Assembly (NCBI GenBank): GCA_035633115.1
Contig: DASQFN010000073.1
Span: forward strand, 1-64,000
DNA: 64,000 nt
Origin: Gemmatimonadaceae bacterium
GTDB taxonomy: Bacteria > Gemmatimonadota > Gemmatimonadetes > Gemmatimonadales > Gemmatimonadaceae
Direction: 5' to 3'
Below are positions 52,097 through 63,042 of the stretch, one piece after another; position 1 is the first letter of the stretch; each line of letters starts with the position of its first letter. The notes below the pieces were generated by a model. It did no database searches and was not told the DNA's origin. It worked only from the letters and a program-made list of their open reading frames with translations. The position numbers were made by a program, and so were the translations under genes.

Positions 52097-53917
<1,821 letters not shown>

Positions 53918-53964
53918 TCTACTGGGAAAAGGGTTGAGGGATTGACGTTCTTGTACAGCCTTGA

Positions 53965-53993
53965 AGTATAGACGTTCGAGAGGGCAAATACAA
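53965..53993 (-). promoter_or_regulatory. rpsA promoter
   Basis: On the minus strand TTGTAT (53993-53988), exactly 17 bp, TATACT (53970-53965). Start of transcription near 53958 gives a leader of about 40 bases without an obvious Shine-Dalgarno. Confidence 0.75.
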
Positions 53994-54059
53994 CATTTGC
54001 ACGCAGTTAAGCCCTGCTCCCGCCGCCTTGGACCGCAGTAGGTCAACGGAGAAAATCAC

Positions 54060-55046
54060 GTGAGAGGCACGAGGATTCCAGAACATCGCAGCTTCACGGG
54101 CGTCTCTCTGGAAGACGTCAGGGCGGCGCGCGATCGCGTGGCCGGCGTGGCGCTGCGGACGCCACTGATACGCCTGCCCATCGATGCAGACAACCGTGAG
54201 GTATTTCTCAAGCTCGAGAACCTTCAGCCGATCGGTTCGTTCAAGATCCGCGGTGCTGCAAATGCAATGGCACTTGCCGACGATTCAGCACTCGCGAACG
54301 GCGTGTACACAGCGAGCGCAGGCAACATGGCACAGGGTGTTGCGTGGTGCGCGCGTGAGCGAGGTGTCCGCTGCCGGGTAATCGTGCCTGACCACGCGCC
54401 CAGGACGAAAACCGACGCAATCGAGCGGCTGGGCGGCGAGGTCATCAAGGTTCCGTTCGAACAATGGTGGGAGACGCTCGTCAATCACGGATCGCCCGGG
54501 ATGGATGGGCTTTTCATTCATCCATTCGCCGACGAAGGGGTGATGGCGGGCAATGGTACGATCGCGCTCGAGATTTTCGACGATCTCGATCATGTCGACG
54601 CGATCGTCGCTCCTTACGGCGGGGGCGGGCTGTCGTGCGGAATTGCGTCGGTCTCACGCGTCGTTAGTCCTCACACGAAGGTCTACGCCGTTGAAGTCGA
54701 GACGGCAGCTCCTCTCACAGCCTCGTTCGCGGCAGGCAGGCCGACGCCCGTGAACTACACGCGAACGTTCATAGACGGCATGGGGAGCGGCGCCGTGTCG
54801 GAGGAGATGTGGCCACTGGTGAAATCGCTCCTGGCCGGAACGATTGTCGTGACGGTCGCACAGGTCGCCGCAGCGGTGAAGCTGCTGGCCGAGCGTTGTC
54901 GCGTGATCGCCGAAGGTGCTGGCGCGGCGCCCGTCGCCGCCACGCTGTCCGGAATGCTCGAAGCCAAGCGCATTGTTTGCATCGTCAGCGGCGGCAATAT
55001 CGACACAGAAAAGCTGAGGGTAATTCTGCGAGGCGACGTACCATGA
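54060..55046 (+). CDS. PLP-dependent threonine/serine dehydratase-like enzyme
   Basis: 328 residues from a GTG. PLP lysine in IGSFKIRGAANAMA; also SAGNMAQGVAWCARERGVRC and the phosphate loop GGGGLSCGIAS; the C-terminal SGGNID is the family hallmark. No regulatory ACT domain is present, so a catabolic threonine ammonia-lyase or serine racemase/dehydratase is likely. RidA follows 34 bp downstream, which fits, since the reaction releases enamines. Divergent from rpsA. Confidence 0.87.
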   Translation: MRGTRIPEHRSFTGVSLEDVRAARDRVAGVALRTPLIRLPIDADNREVFLKLENLQPIGSFKIRGAANAMALADDSALANGVYTASAGNMAQGVAWCARERGVRCRVIVPDHAPRTKTDAIERLGGEVIKVPFEQWWETLVNHGSPGMDGLFIHPFADEGVMAGNGTIALEIFDDLDHVDAIVAPYGGGGLSCGIASVSRVVSPHTKVYAVEVETAAPLTASFAAGRPTPVNYTRTFIDGMGSGAVSEEMWPLVKSLLAGTIVVTVAQVAAAVKLLAERCRVIAEGAGAAPVAATLSGMLEAKRIVCIVSGGNIDTEKLRVILRGDVP

Positions 55047-55080
55047 CAAATTCCCGTGATCCCACACCGGAGTTTCGTCA

Positions 55081-55473
55081 ATGTCAGCTGCTGCATCCGA
55101 AGTCGAGTACTACCCCTTTCCTGCAAAAACATCGCTCCCCTTCTCGGCGGCGGTCCGCGTCGGGAACCTGCTGTTCCTCTCGGGACAGATGGGCACAAAC
55201 GACAGGACTGAGATAGTTCCAGGTGGAATCGAAGCGGAAACGCGACAGACGTTCGCCAATATGAAAGCGATTCTGGAGCGACACGGCTCGTCGCTCGACC
55301 GCGCAGTGAAATGCACGGTGATGCTGGCCGACATGGCCGAATGGCCGGCAATGAACGCTGTATACGTCAAGCATTTCCCCAATCATCTCCCGGCGCGCAG
55401 CGCTTTTGGCGCCTCAGCGCTCGCACTCGGCGGCCGCGTAGAGATCGAGTGTATCGCGACGGTGGACGCGTAA
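55081..55473 (+). CDS. RidA-family enamine/imine deaminase
   Basis: 130 residues. Signatures: AVRVGNLLFLSGQMGTN, ETRQTFANMKAILERHGSSL, DRAVKCTVMLADMAEWPAMN and the C-terminal HLPARSAFGASALALGGRVE, with the Arg of LPARSA that binds the carboxylate. IECIA is the usual final strand. RidA proteins speed hydrolysis of 2-aminoacrylate and 2-aminocrotonate, which are released by PLP dehydratases such as the neighbouring gene's product. Confidence 0.9.
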   Translation: MSAAASEVEYYPFPAKTSLPFSAAVRVGNLLFLSGQMGTNDRTEIVPGGIEAETRQTFANMKAILERHGSSLDRAVKCTVMLADMAEWPAMNAVYVKHFPNHLPARSAFGASALALGGRVEIECIATVDA

Positions 55474-55580
55474 GTCCAATAGATGCAGATCGAGATTCGC
55501 CAGGAACCGCGCTGGCCGAAAGACGAGATTCAATTTCTCTGGTACAAGGATCTCGGGAACAGTCCCGACAGACCGAACAG

Positions 55581-56662
55581 CTAGCCGCGGATGTCGACCG
55601 GAACTCCCAGGAACTCGCCGTAGCGCGTGGCTGCGGCGATTACTTCCTTCCGCTCAGCACGCGTGACTTGCATAACGAGATTCAATGCAACGGAGACGCG
55701 GTCCTTCGTGACGCTGCGTGTCCACCCGCCAACCAGTTGCCCATCGATCATGATAAGATTTGCGATGAACGATTGGCTCGGCGGCTTCACACGCGACTTT
55801 CTCAGTCGCTCTCCGATTGCGCTGCGATCCTTGAAGCCGATGAAATACTCGTCGTAGTTCGGCAACAGATGCGCGATCGGAGCCCGCTTCACCTTTTCAG
55901 ATACCGACTCGCCGAACCAGTAAGTCTGATTGCCTTCGGCATGCCGCTCGAGATTCTCGCCGGCCAGCTGAATAGCTCGCTTCACATCGGCTGCTGCAAG
56001 CCCTGACCACCACGAGAAGTCTTTCGACGTCGCCGGACCGCGCGTCGTAAAATAGATCTTTGCAAGCCTGAGGAGTGCTTCGTCGCGATCAATCACCGGC
56101 GTCGCCGGGGCACGCTCATCGAGAAGCGCGTAGGTGAACTGCTTGCCGCGCCGGGCACCGCTGCAAATGACCGCATCCAGCTCAGCCTGCATCATCAGAT
56201 GCGCCAGACGCTGGGTCCCGGTTACGTCGATTCCCGCCTTGCGCAAAACCTGCGAGAGCTCCGTGCGCGTAAACTGTCTGCCTCCCTCCAGAGCTCTGGC
56301 GATCGCGCGATTGCTGCGGCGAAACACGGTGGAATCGAGCTCCAGCTTGCGATGTACGACGCCATCGCTGCGCTGACGCGTGGCGCTGTCAGCGTGAGCA
56401 TCCAGCGAATGTCCTTCGGAACGACAAAATGCCACGTCGGACGAAGAACGTGCGTGCGCAGAATCGATCCTCGCGTCATTTCCTTCTCGACGGTCTCGTC
56501 GACAGCGCCAAGGGTGCGTTGAGCGAGCGCCCATTTCGCACCCGGATAATCCTGCGCCTGAACAGCGCCAAGCGTCGCCACCACCGCGCTGGGCGTCGCA
56601 AGGCGAGGTCCGGTCAGATGCTGATTTGCCAGTCGCTGTCTCGCGATGTCCGTCAGCTTCAA
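55581..56662 (-). pseudogene. Winged-helix (HTH_42/DUF1006-type) protein, frameshifted
   Basis: The N-terminal part from the ATG at 56662 reads LTDIARQRLANQHLTGPRLA, VVATLGAVQAQDYPGAKWAL and RTHVLRPTWHFVVPKDIRWM, all usual for the winged-helix family, to MASYI. The rest, from RKLELDSTVFRRSNRAIARA through FTRTELSQVLRKAGIDVTG to TRYGEFLGVPVDIRG, lies in another frame. The switch is at about 56348-56358. The whole interval is 1082 bases, one short of a multiple of three, so one base is missing. Either a recent mutation or a sequencing slip. Overlaps the MATE stop by 4 bp. Confidence 0.82.
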
Positions 56663-58104
56663 GCGAGTGCGCCTTCGAACCGCAGCCTTCGTCCGAATTC
56701 ACGCCGGAGCAGCAACATGCTGACCGTCAGCTGCACAAGCACTGCGCCGACCGAGAGATACCAGATCCAGTTGAGCTCGAATCCGGGTTGCCGCGACAGA
56801 ATTACTGCAGGAATCGCAACGAGAACGATTCGCACGGCAGATGAGACCAGTGATGGCACCGTGTTGCCCATCGCCTGGAACATGCTCGAGGCGACGAAGA
56901 GGAGGCCCGACGGCACGAACGTCAACGATACGATGCGAAGATATTCTTCGCCCACCGCGATCACGGATGGGTCCTTCGAGAATAACCCAACGAGTGAAGC
57001 AGCAACGACGTTACAGACAATCGCCCAGAACAGCATCCACACTCCGGCCATCAGCGCCCCGTCGCGGAACGTTGCCTTTACACGCTCGGCCTCTCGGGCG
57101 CCGAAGTTTTGTCCCGCTACCGGCGCAACGGAGAATCCCAGCGCGACCACCGGCATGAATCCGGCCTGCACGATGCGCATTCCTATTCCGAAAGCCGCTT
57201 GCGCCGCGGCGCCAAACTGCCGCGTGAGGGAGTAAACGATGAACAGATACACCGCCATGAGACCGAACTCGAAGCCGGCAGGAAGCCCGATACCGAGCAT
57301 CTTCCTCCAGAGATCGAATCGCGGCTTCCAGTCGGCGACGACGAATTGCAGAAACGCGTCCTTGGGAAGGAAGTACATCGCCAGCCAGACGACACCGATG
57401 GCAATCGCGATCAGCGACGCTATCGCCGCGCCGGCAACGCCGAGCGCGTAGCCGGTTCCCCATCCGAAGATCAGGAAGGGAGCGAGGATCATGTTGATCA
57501 CAACCGTCGCCGACGAGACCACCATGCCCGGCTTGAAGTTGCCCGCGGCGCGAAGGGCCGAGCTCATCGCTACCAGAGCGAACTGCAGGGCCATCGCCGG
57601 AATGAACCAGAGTAGATAATCGCCGGCCAGTGACGCCGTCGTGGCGTCGGCGCTCATGGCTATCGAGTAAGGCATGCGCCCGATGAGACCCACGATGAGA
57701 AACACGACCCCCGTCACCATGGCCAGGACCTGCGACTGGTTGAACAGGATGAGCGCCTGATCGTGGTCCTTTCTGCCCACCGCGTGTGAGATGACCGCCG
57801 TGGTGCCCACGCCGAGCATCTGGGTCAGGGCGAGAACGATGAAGGTCAGATTGCCGGCAATGCCGACGGCAGCGACGGCCTCAGTTCCGAGCCGCCCAAC
57901 CCAGTACAGATCGATCAGAAAGTACAGAGTTTGAAAAATCATCGTCACGAGCATGAAGCTCATGGTCTTGAGCAGATGACGGGTGATGGGACCCGTCGTC
58001 ATGTCCTGCATGCCGCGCGTCGATCTCGCAGGACTCGGCGCCGGTGGTGAGACCGCCGGTAGCGCTTGCTCGCGTGTTGCGGTTGCGTCTGTATCCATTG
58101 TCAT
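56659..58104 (-). CDS. MATE-family efflux transporter
   Basis: 481 residues with twelve membrane segments. Typical pieces: MTTGPITRHLLKTMSFMLVT, FLIDLYWVGRLGTEAVAAVG, ISHAVGRKDHDQALILFNQS, MRIVQAGFMPVVALGFSVAP and VAGQNFGAREAERVKATFRD in the repeated half. Exports cationic drugs or metabolites against Na+ or H+. Start is ATG 58104, or 58098 (second Met). Downstream lies the frameshifted winged-helix gene, upstream the ankyrin genes, all on the same strand. Confidence 0.93.
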   Translation of the reverse strand: MTMDTDATATREQALPAVSPPAPSPARSTRGMQDMTTGPITRHLLKTMSFMLVTMIFQTLYFLIDLYWVGRLGTEAVAAVGIAGNLTFIVLALTQMLGVGTTAVISHAVGRKDHDQALILFNQSQVLAMVTGVVFLIVGLIGRMPYSIAMSADATTASLAGDYLLWFIPAMALQFALVAMSSALRAAGNFKPGMVVSSATVVINMILAPFLIFGWGTGYALGVAGAAIASLIAIAIGVVWLAMYFLPKDAFLQFVVADWKPRFDLWRKMLGIGLPAGFEFGLMAVYLFIVYSLTRQFGAAAQAAFGIGMRIVQAGFMPVVALGFSVAPVAGQNFGAREAERVKATFRDGALMAGVWMLFWAIVCNVVAASLVGLFSKDPSVIAVGEEYLRIVSLTFVPSGLLFVASSMFQAMGNTVPSLVSSAVRIVLVAIPAVILSRQPGFELNWIWYLSVGAVLVQLTVSMLLLRREFGRRLRFEGALA

Positions 58105-58126
58105 CCGGTCAGCGGAGGCAGGCGTT

Positions 58127-58160
58127 GGCAGCGGTTTCGGCAGCCGTTTCGGCAGCGGGG
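58127..58160. repeat. 12-bp tandem repeat, about 2.8 copies
   Basis: ggcagcggtttc (58127-58138), ggcagccgtttc (58139-58150), then ggcagcgggg (58151-58160). It lies between the ankyrin-gene stop and the MATE start. Confidence 0.8.
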
Positions 58161-58164
58161 CAAG

Positions 58165-59946
58165 TTAAGCGGATTCTCTCTCGCGCAGCAATTCGGCCGC
58201 GCGGAACAGTCCACGCTTGTCGGCTCGATCGGCAGCGCTGTGTCCGTCCTTGTTTCTGATCGACGGGTCGGCGCCGTTGGCAAGAAACAGATCGATGATT
58301 TCGAGCGCCGGCGGCTCGTCGTCGGGCAGCCACATGAGGGGCGTGCTCTGGCCGCTGCCAACCACACGCCCAAGCTGAGGCTCGCTCGCCATCACGTCAC
58401 GCAAGCGCTCGACGTTACCAGTGAACGTGAGATTCCAGACGTCCCGGCTCACTCGTCCGAGCAGCTCGATCATGCGCAGGCTTTGCGAGTACACCGCCGC
58501 ACCCAGCGGAGTGTTGCCCCAGGCCGACTCGATCGGGTCGACTTCCGCGCCGCGCCCGATGAGGAGGCCGCCTGCGCGCAAGGAATCGTTGTATGCCGCG
58601 ATGTGCAACGGCCGCTGTTTTGTCTCGTCCTCGACGTCCGGCGACATTCCAAGATCGAGGAGGAGCTCGACGACCTCCACACGATCCCGTTTTGTGGCGG
58701 CGAAGATAGGCGCAGCCGAACGAAGATAATCCGGATGCGTGAACAGCATCGATTGTGCTTCGTCGCGATCGCGCCGAAAACACGCGGCTGTGAACGCTTC
58801 GATTCCTTCGAGAGCGACCGTACTCGGCGCCGCTCCATAGCGGACCAGCAGGTTTGCCATCTCCGTGAACCCATTTCTCACGGCCTCGTCGTGAAGGCTT
58901 CGCTTCGACATTCTCGGGTCCTGCGGCGGCCGCGCATTCGGGCTCGCGCCGTGCGCGAGGACCCATTCAGCAAGCTCGCGATCGTTGTTCTTCATCGCGA
59001 CGTCCAGGAAAAAGCGAGCCCCCGAACCGTAAGCGCCCATGTCGAGCATCGACCACTGTGGATCGGCCCAGTCGGCCTTGCGACCGAGCCGAACCGAGTG
59101 CTCGTAGATCAGCTGAAGCAGCCAGAGTACGTCGCCGTGAAAATGTGTGTTGTAAGCGACCTGCATGTCGTACGGCTCGGCGCCGCGATCGAGCAGCAAC
59201 CGAACGAGTGCGTCACGCTGAAGATGAGGTGGACGGTCTTCCTCGCCTTCCCCGATCACTCCAACGAGCGGCGTGTATCGGCTGTCGCCGGCCATGAAGT
59301 ACGCGTTTGGATCTGCGCCGGCATCGAGAAGCGCGCGCGCGATTGCGACCGCATCGTCGTTTGTCGCTCGGAGAGGAAGCCGCGCAAAGCAAAGGTAAAG
59401 GAGCGGCTCCCATCCTTTGGGACCGATCTCTCTGAACAAATCCCCCGCGCGGCCTGGGCCAGACCGATCGGACGCGGCGAGGTCGTTTTTCTCCGACGCA
59501 GCTCCGCCTCGCTCCGCGAGCAGGCGCTCGACTTCCGGCAGATCGCCACAGACCACGACTGTGTGGATCCTTTCGCGCGCGACTTCAGGATGCCGCTCGA
59601 GAATGCGCATCGCGGTGTGCTGCGCCATGACGTGTGCCGGACCGCCGCGCACGTGATGATCGGGACACGCATTCTCCAGAAACCAGTGAACGAGTTCGGC
59701 ACGAGTCTTTCCGGCGGCCGAATCGCCGGTCACGCTGCGCTTCACATCGGCCCAGCCGGAGAATCCGTGCTCGCGCGCGAGCGCGTACTGAACGTCGCGC
59801 AGAGTCGGTTCAGTTGGTGCGCTCGGAAAGGCTTGATCGAAACGACTGCGAGCTTCTGCGTTGTTTGCGTGAAGCTCCTTGAGCCAGCGCTTCGCTTCCC
59901 TCTTCAGGTTCTCGAGGGTGCTCCTGGACGTGAGCTGCCTGGACAT
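58165..59946 (-). CDS. Ankyrin-repeat protein 1
   Basis: 593 residues with GGAGGAAGG directly before the ATG. The N-terminal 80 residues (LENLKREAKRWLKELHANNA then LRDVQYALAREHGFSGWADV) form a helical module often found at the front of bacterial ankyrin proteins. Ankyrin units then include ARALLDAGADPNAYF, WVLAHGASPNARPP, NLLVRYGAAPS, ELLLDLGMSPDVEDE, RPLHIAAYNDSLRAGGLLIG and FLANGADPSIRNKDGHSA. No signal peptide. Ankyrin arrays bind proteins; the partner is unknown. Confidence 0.9.
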   Translation of the reverse strand: MSRQLTSRSTLENLKREAKRWLKELHANNAEARSRFDQAFPSAPTEPTLRDVQYALAREHGFSGWADVKRSVTGDSAAGKTRAELVHWFLENACPDHHVRGGPAHVMAQHTAMRILERHPEVARERIHTVVVCGDLPEVERLLAERGGAASEKNDLAASDRSGPGRAGDLFREIGPKGWEPLLYLCFARLPLRATNDDAVAIARALLDAGADPNAYFMAGDSRYTPLVGVIGEGEEDRPPHLQRDALVRLLLDRGAEPYDMQVAYNTHFHGDVLWLLQLIYEHSVRLGRKADWADPQWSMLDMGAYGSGARFFLDVAMKNNDRELAEWVLAHGASPNARPPQDPRMSKRSLHDEAVRNGFTEMANLLVRYGAAPSTVALEGIEAFTAACFRRDRDEAQSMLFTHPDYLRSAAPIFAATKRDRVEVVELLLDLGMSPDVEDETKQRPLHIAAYNDSLRAGGLLIGRGAEVDPIESAWGNTPLGAAVYSQSLRMIELLGRVSRDVWNLTFTGNVERLRDVMASEPQLGRVVGSGQSTPLMWLPDDEPPALEIIDLFLANGADPSIRNKDGHSAADRADKRGLFRAAELLRERESA

Positions 59947-60152
59947 ACCTTCCTCCCGTGGCTGCCTGAAGTCCGCTGAATTACAGGCCGGAAGAAGGCT
60001 CGACGATCATACCGTGAACCCGACTGGGTGGGAGTAGTCCCCCTTGCCGCGGACAGGAGGCGACCCAGCTCGCTCTAGGAGAAGAATTTCAGGGAAAGTC
60101 CGAAAAGTCAACGTAGAAAGGCACAGATCTGCGATTTTCGATGCTGCCGTTG

Positions 60153-61769
60153 TTATTTCGCGCCGTGTTGCTGCAGCAGTGCAACGACATCAGCGTGGCC
60201 TCGCCGTTTCGCCCACGCCAGCGGCGTGGCCCACGGCGGATCGTCCGGCAGGTTTGGCTTAGCACCGCGTCGCAGGAACAGCTCGACCATCGCGACGTTT
60301 CCGTATTTTGCGCCAACGCCTAGCGGTGTGGAGCAAATGTCTTCGTCGCGCGCATGAAGATCGGCGCCGTGATCGATGAAGAGCTCCGCCATTTCAACGT
60401 CTCTGGATCTCGCGAGGTGGTGCAGCGCCGTGACACCGAGCCAGTTCGGCCTGTTGGGATCCATACCCTGCTCAAACAGGTACTCAGTCAATTCACGTGT
60501 CTTCGCGGCCACGGTCACACGCTTCGCCAGGTCTGGCTCGTAGAGAAGCATGAGCCGAACGAATGCGTCGTGCCCCTCGTCAGCAGCGTTTCGAAACGCT
60601 TCTTCATCGTCGGCGAGCTCGGGATTGACCGCAAGGACAGCAGCGGCTGTCTGAAGATCTCCGTAGTAGGCGAGCAAATGCAGCCGGCGCGCAGCTCCAT
60701 GGGAGCAGAGGAGCTCGATCATGCTCTGGTCGCCGTTCATCAATGCAATGCTCAGGACGTCGCCCGAGCTTTCGAGCTCGGCATTCGGATCCGCGCCGCT
60801 CGCGAGCAGAAGCGTTGCAACTTCGAAGTGTCGTCCGTAAACCGCCGAATAGAGCGCACCTCCGCGCGGGGCAATCCCCTCCTCCGGCAGATTCGGATCG
60901 GCCCCTCTTTCCAGCAGGAGCTTTACGATCTCGAGGTGACCCCTGGCAGCTGCGTTGCGAAGCGGCGACCCCGAGCCCAGGTAGCCTGAGACGTAGTCGT
61001 CGAGACGATTCACGCGCGACGGATCCTCATCGATCAGCTCTCTCACACGATCGACGTTTTCCGTATGCGCCGCCGTGCATATGTCGCAGTACGCGCCACA
61101 CGAGAGCAGGTGTTGGAGTGCTTCTCCCGGCGTAGTGGTCGTCGCTTCAGGCACGTCCCGCCAGCCGCGGTAACTGTAGTCGCCGTTGAAGAGTTGAACT
61201 GGACGAGCGCCGTCGGAACGCTTCGCGTCGATGTCAGCGCCGCGCGCCAGAAGCTCGTCGATCACATCGAGCTGACGCGTCATCGCTGCCCAGTGGATCG
61301 GCTGATTGCCGTGCAAATCGGCGGCGTGAAGGAGGTCAGGCGACGCATCGAGGAGGGCCCGAACTTTCGGCAGATCGCGCTCGCGGATCGCTGAGGCTAC
61401 AACTTCTCCCCTGGGTGCTCCATGCGCGCGGGCGAGCGCCTTCTCCAGCAGAGTCAGCATCTCGGCATGACCGCGGTCGAGAGCGACGTCGGGCAGCGTG
61501 TCGCTGCCCCACGCGTTCACTGGATCGGCGCCGTTCTCGAGCAGGAATTCGGCGACCTCGAGCTGATTCTCCCGGACGGCAAAATACATCGGTCTCCGGT
61601 ACGCGTACGCTCCACGCACGAGAGACGGGTCCTTGCGCAGCAGCCGTTTGACGCTGACCAGATCGCCGGAGGCGGAGGCGCGGAACATCTCCCAGACGTC
61701 GGTGCCTCTGCCCGTTGACCAGAGAAGTGGCTCGTCCTTTCGTAGCTCCCGAGGTTGGATCATCCGCAA
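60153..61769 (-). CDS. Ankyrin-repeat protein 2
   Basis: 538 residues composed of ankyrin repeats almost throughout: FLLENGADPVNAWGSD, NQPIHWAAMTRQLDVIDELL, ARGADIDAKRSDGARP, AAARGHLEIVKLLLERGADP, LLLASGADPNAELES, TALHHLARSRDVEMAELFID and GAKYGNVAMVELFLRRGAKP. It lacks the N-terminal helical module of ankyrin protein 1, so the two are not simple duplicates. No signal peptide. The two are 206 bp apart; that gap shows no gene. Start ATG at 61769 or 61763. Confidence 0.9.
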   Translation of the reverse strand: MRMIQPRELRKDEPLLWSTGRGTDVWEMFRASASGDLVSVKRLLRKDPSLVRGAYAYRRPMYFAVRENQLEVAEFLLENGADPVNAWGSDTLPDVALDRGHAEMLTLLEKALARAHGAPRGEVVASAIRERDLPKVRALLDASPDLLHAADLHGNQPIHWAAMTRQLDVIDELLARGADIDAKRSDGARPVQLFNGDYSYRGWRDVPEATTTTPGEALQHLLSCGAYCDICTAAHTENVDRVRELIDEDPSRVNRLDDYVSGYLGSGSPLRNAAARGHLEIVKLLLERGADPNLPEEGIAPRGGALYSAVYGRHFEVATLLLASGADPNAELESSGDVLSIALMNGDQSMIELLCSHGAARRLHLLAYYGDLQTAAAVLAVNPELADDEEAFRNAADEGHDAFVRLMLLYEPDLAKRVTVAAKTRELTEYLFEQGMDPNRPNWLGVTALHHLARSRDVEMAELFIDHGADLHARDEDICSTPLGVGAKYGNVAMVELFLRRGAKPNLPDDPPWATPLAWAKRRGHADVVALLQQHGAK

Positions 61770-61910
61770 TGAGTCCAGAGCGGCGCGTGCTTTCGCGGCG
61801 TCAGGTACGTCACAATCGCGGATGAATGCACATCAGAGCTCAGCTGGCGTCGCTCGATCCTCATGCCGCAATTTATTGAGACATCTCTCGACGTGTGGAG
61901 GAGCCGCACC

Positions 61911-62345
61911 ATGGGAACTGAAACGAGCACAGCATCGAATGTGAAGCAGGCTGTTCCATTTTTCGGCGTCGAGGACATGAAGGAATCGCTCCGCTTCTAC
62001 CTGGACGGACTCGGGTTCGAGATGAAGATAAAATGGGAACCCGACGGCGTTCTGCGGTGGTGCTGGCTTCAGCTGGGTGATGCGTCGCTCATGCTTCAGG
62101 AGTTCTGGAAGGACGGACGTCACGCCGGGAGGCCCGAAGGAAAGCTGGGCCAGGGCGTGTCGATCTGCTTTGTCTGCGATGATGCGCTCGCTATCTACCG
62201 CGAGATCAAGTCGCGGGGAATCGATGCCTCGCGGCCGTTCGTGGGCAACGGAATGTGGGTCACAACCGTTCGTGACCCCGACGGGTATCGGATCGATTTC
62301 GAGAGCTACACGGACGTACCCGAAGAGACTGTCCTGGCCGAGTGA
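61911..62345 (+). CDS. VOC-superfamily protein
   Basis: 144 residues from the ATG at 61911 with GGAGG nine bases upstream; an earlier ATG at 61863 lacks a site. VOC module: KQAVPFFGVEDMKESLRFYL, DGLGFEMKIKWEP, GDASLMLQEFWKDG and TVRDPDGYRIDFESYTDVPE, with Glu of MLQEF and of DFESYT as possible metal ligands. Substrate unknown. Ends 7 bp before the convergent cmk stop. Confidence 0.85.
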   Translation: MGTETSTASNVKQAVPFFGVEDMKESLRFYLDGLGFEMKIKWEPDGVLRWCWLQLGDASLMLQEFWKDGRHAGRPEGKLGQGVSICFVCDDALAIYREIKSRGIDASRPFVGNGMWVTTVRDPDGYRIDFESYTDVPEETVLAE

Positions 62346-62352
62346 CTGCGGA

Positions 62353-63012
62353 TTAACTGCGCGCCAGCTCTACGATCTTTGCAATCTGCTCTGCCTGCGT
62401 CAGGCGAGTCGTATCAATCACCACCGCGTCCGCGGCCTTCACGCTCTGCGACGCATCGAGCTCGTCGCGCAGTAGAATCCTGGCCGTCTCATCGAAAAGC
62501 TCCTCCTCGGTTGGCTCGCGCCCCGTCCGCTCGAGTACACGGCGCCTCGCTCTCTCCTCCGCGTCCGCTACAAGGAAGATCTTGAGCTTTGCAGCCGGGA
62601 AGACGACGGTCCCGATGTCACGACCGTCGACTACTACGTCGTAATCTTTCGCAGTTGCGCGCACCTGCGCGTTCACCCATTCGCGAACCCGTGGCATTTT
62701 CGCGACTGTCGACACGCGATGCGTCACCGCATCGCCGCGCATCTCGTCGTCCGCTGGCCGCCCGTTGAGATGTGGTACGAAGCCATTCTCGACCGGAGAG
62801 AGTGAAACGGAGCGCGCTGAGTCGAGAACAGAATCTTCCGACCATGTCGAAGCATCGCTGTCCCGTCGTAACCGTGCGGCTGTTGCCGCTCTGTAGAGCG
62901 AGCCTGAATCCACGTGCCGGAACCCCAGCTCGCGAGCTACGGCCTTGGCGGTGGACGATTTGCCTGACGCGGCCGGACCATCGATCGCAATTGCCGTCCG
63001 GGGTGTGCTCAT
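62353..63012 (-). CDS. cmk: Cytidylate kinase
   Basis: 219 residues from the ATG at 63012 (a TTG at 63021 is weaker). P-loop DGPAASGKSSTAK, then HVDSGSLYRAATAA, the CMP-binding VDGRDIGTVVFPAA and the lid AEERARRRVLERTG, DELDASQSVKAADAVVIDT at the C-terminus. It makes CDP from CMP (and dCDP). The gene starts 30 bp past the aroA stop, in the common aroA-cmk order; rpsA, often next, is about 8.4 kb further on. Confidence 0.96.
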   Translation of the reverse strand: MSTPRTAIAIDGPAASGKSSTAKAVARELGFRHVDSGSLYRAATAARLRRDSDASTWSEDSVLDSARSVSLSPVENGFVPHLNGRPADDEMRGDAVTHRVSTVAKMPRVREWVNAQVRATAKDYDVVVDGRDIGTVVFPAAKLKIFLVADAEERARRRVLERTGREPTEEELFDETARILLRDELDASQSVKAADAVVIDTTRLTQAEQIAKIVELARS

Positions 63013-63042
63013 CGCCGGCAAATATATCCCGGACAGTTCGCC

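Noticed and set aside
55483-55584. A 33-codon ORF (MQIEIRQEPRWP...) after RidA
   Set aside because: No ribosome site, no recognisable domain, and it meets the end of the convergent winged-helix gene; too weak to call.
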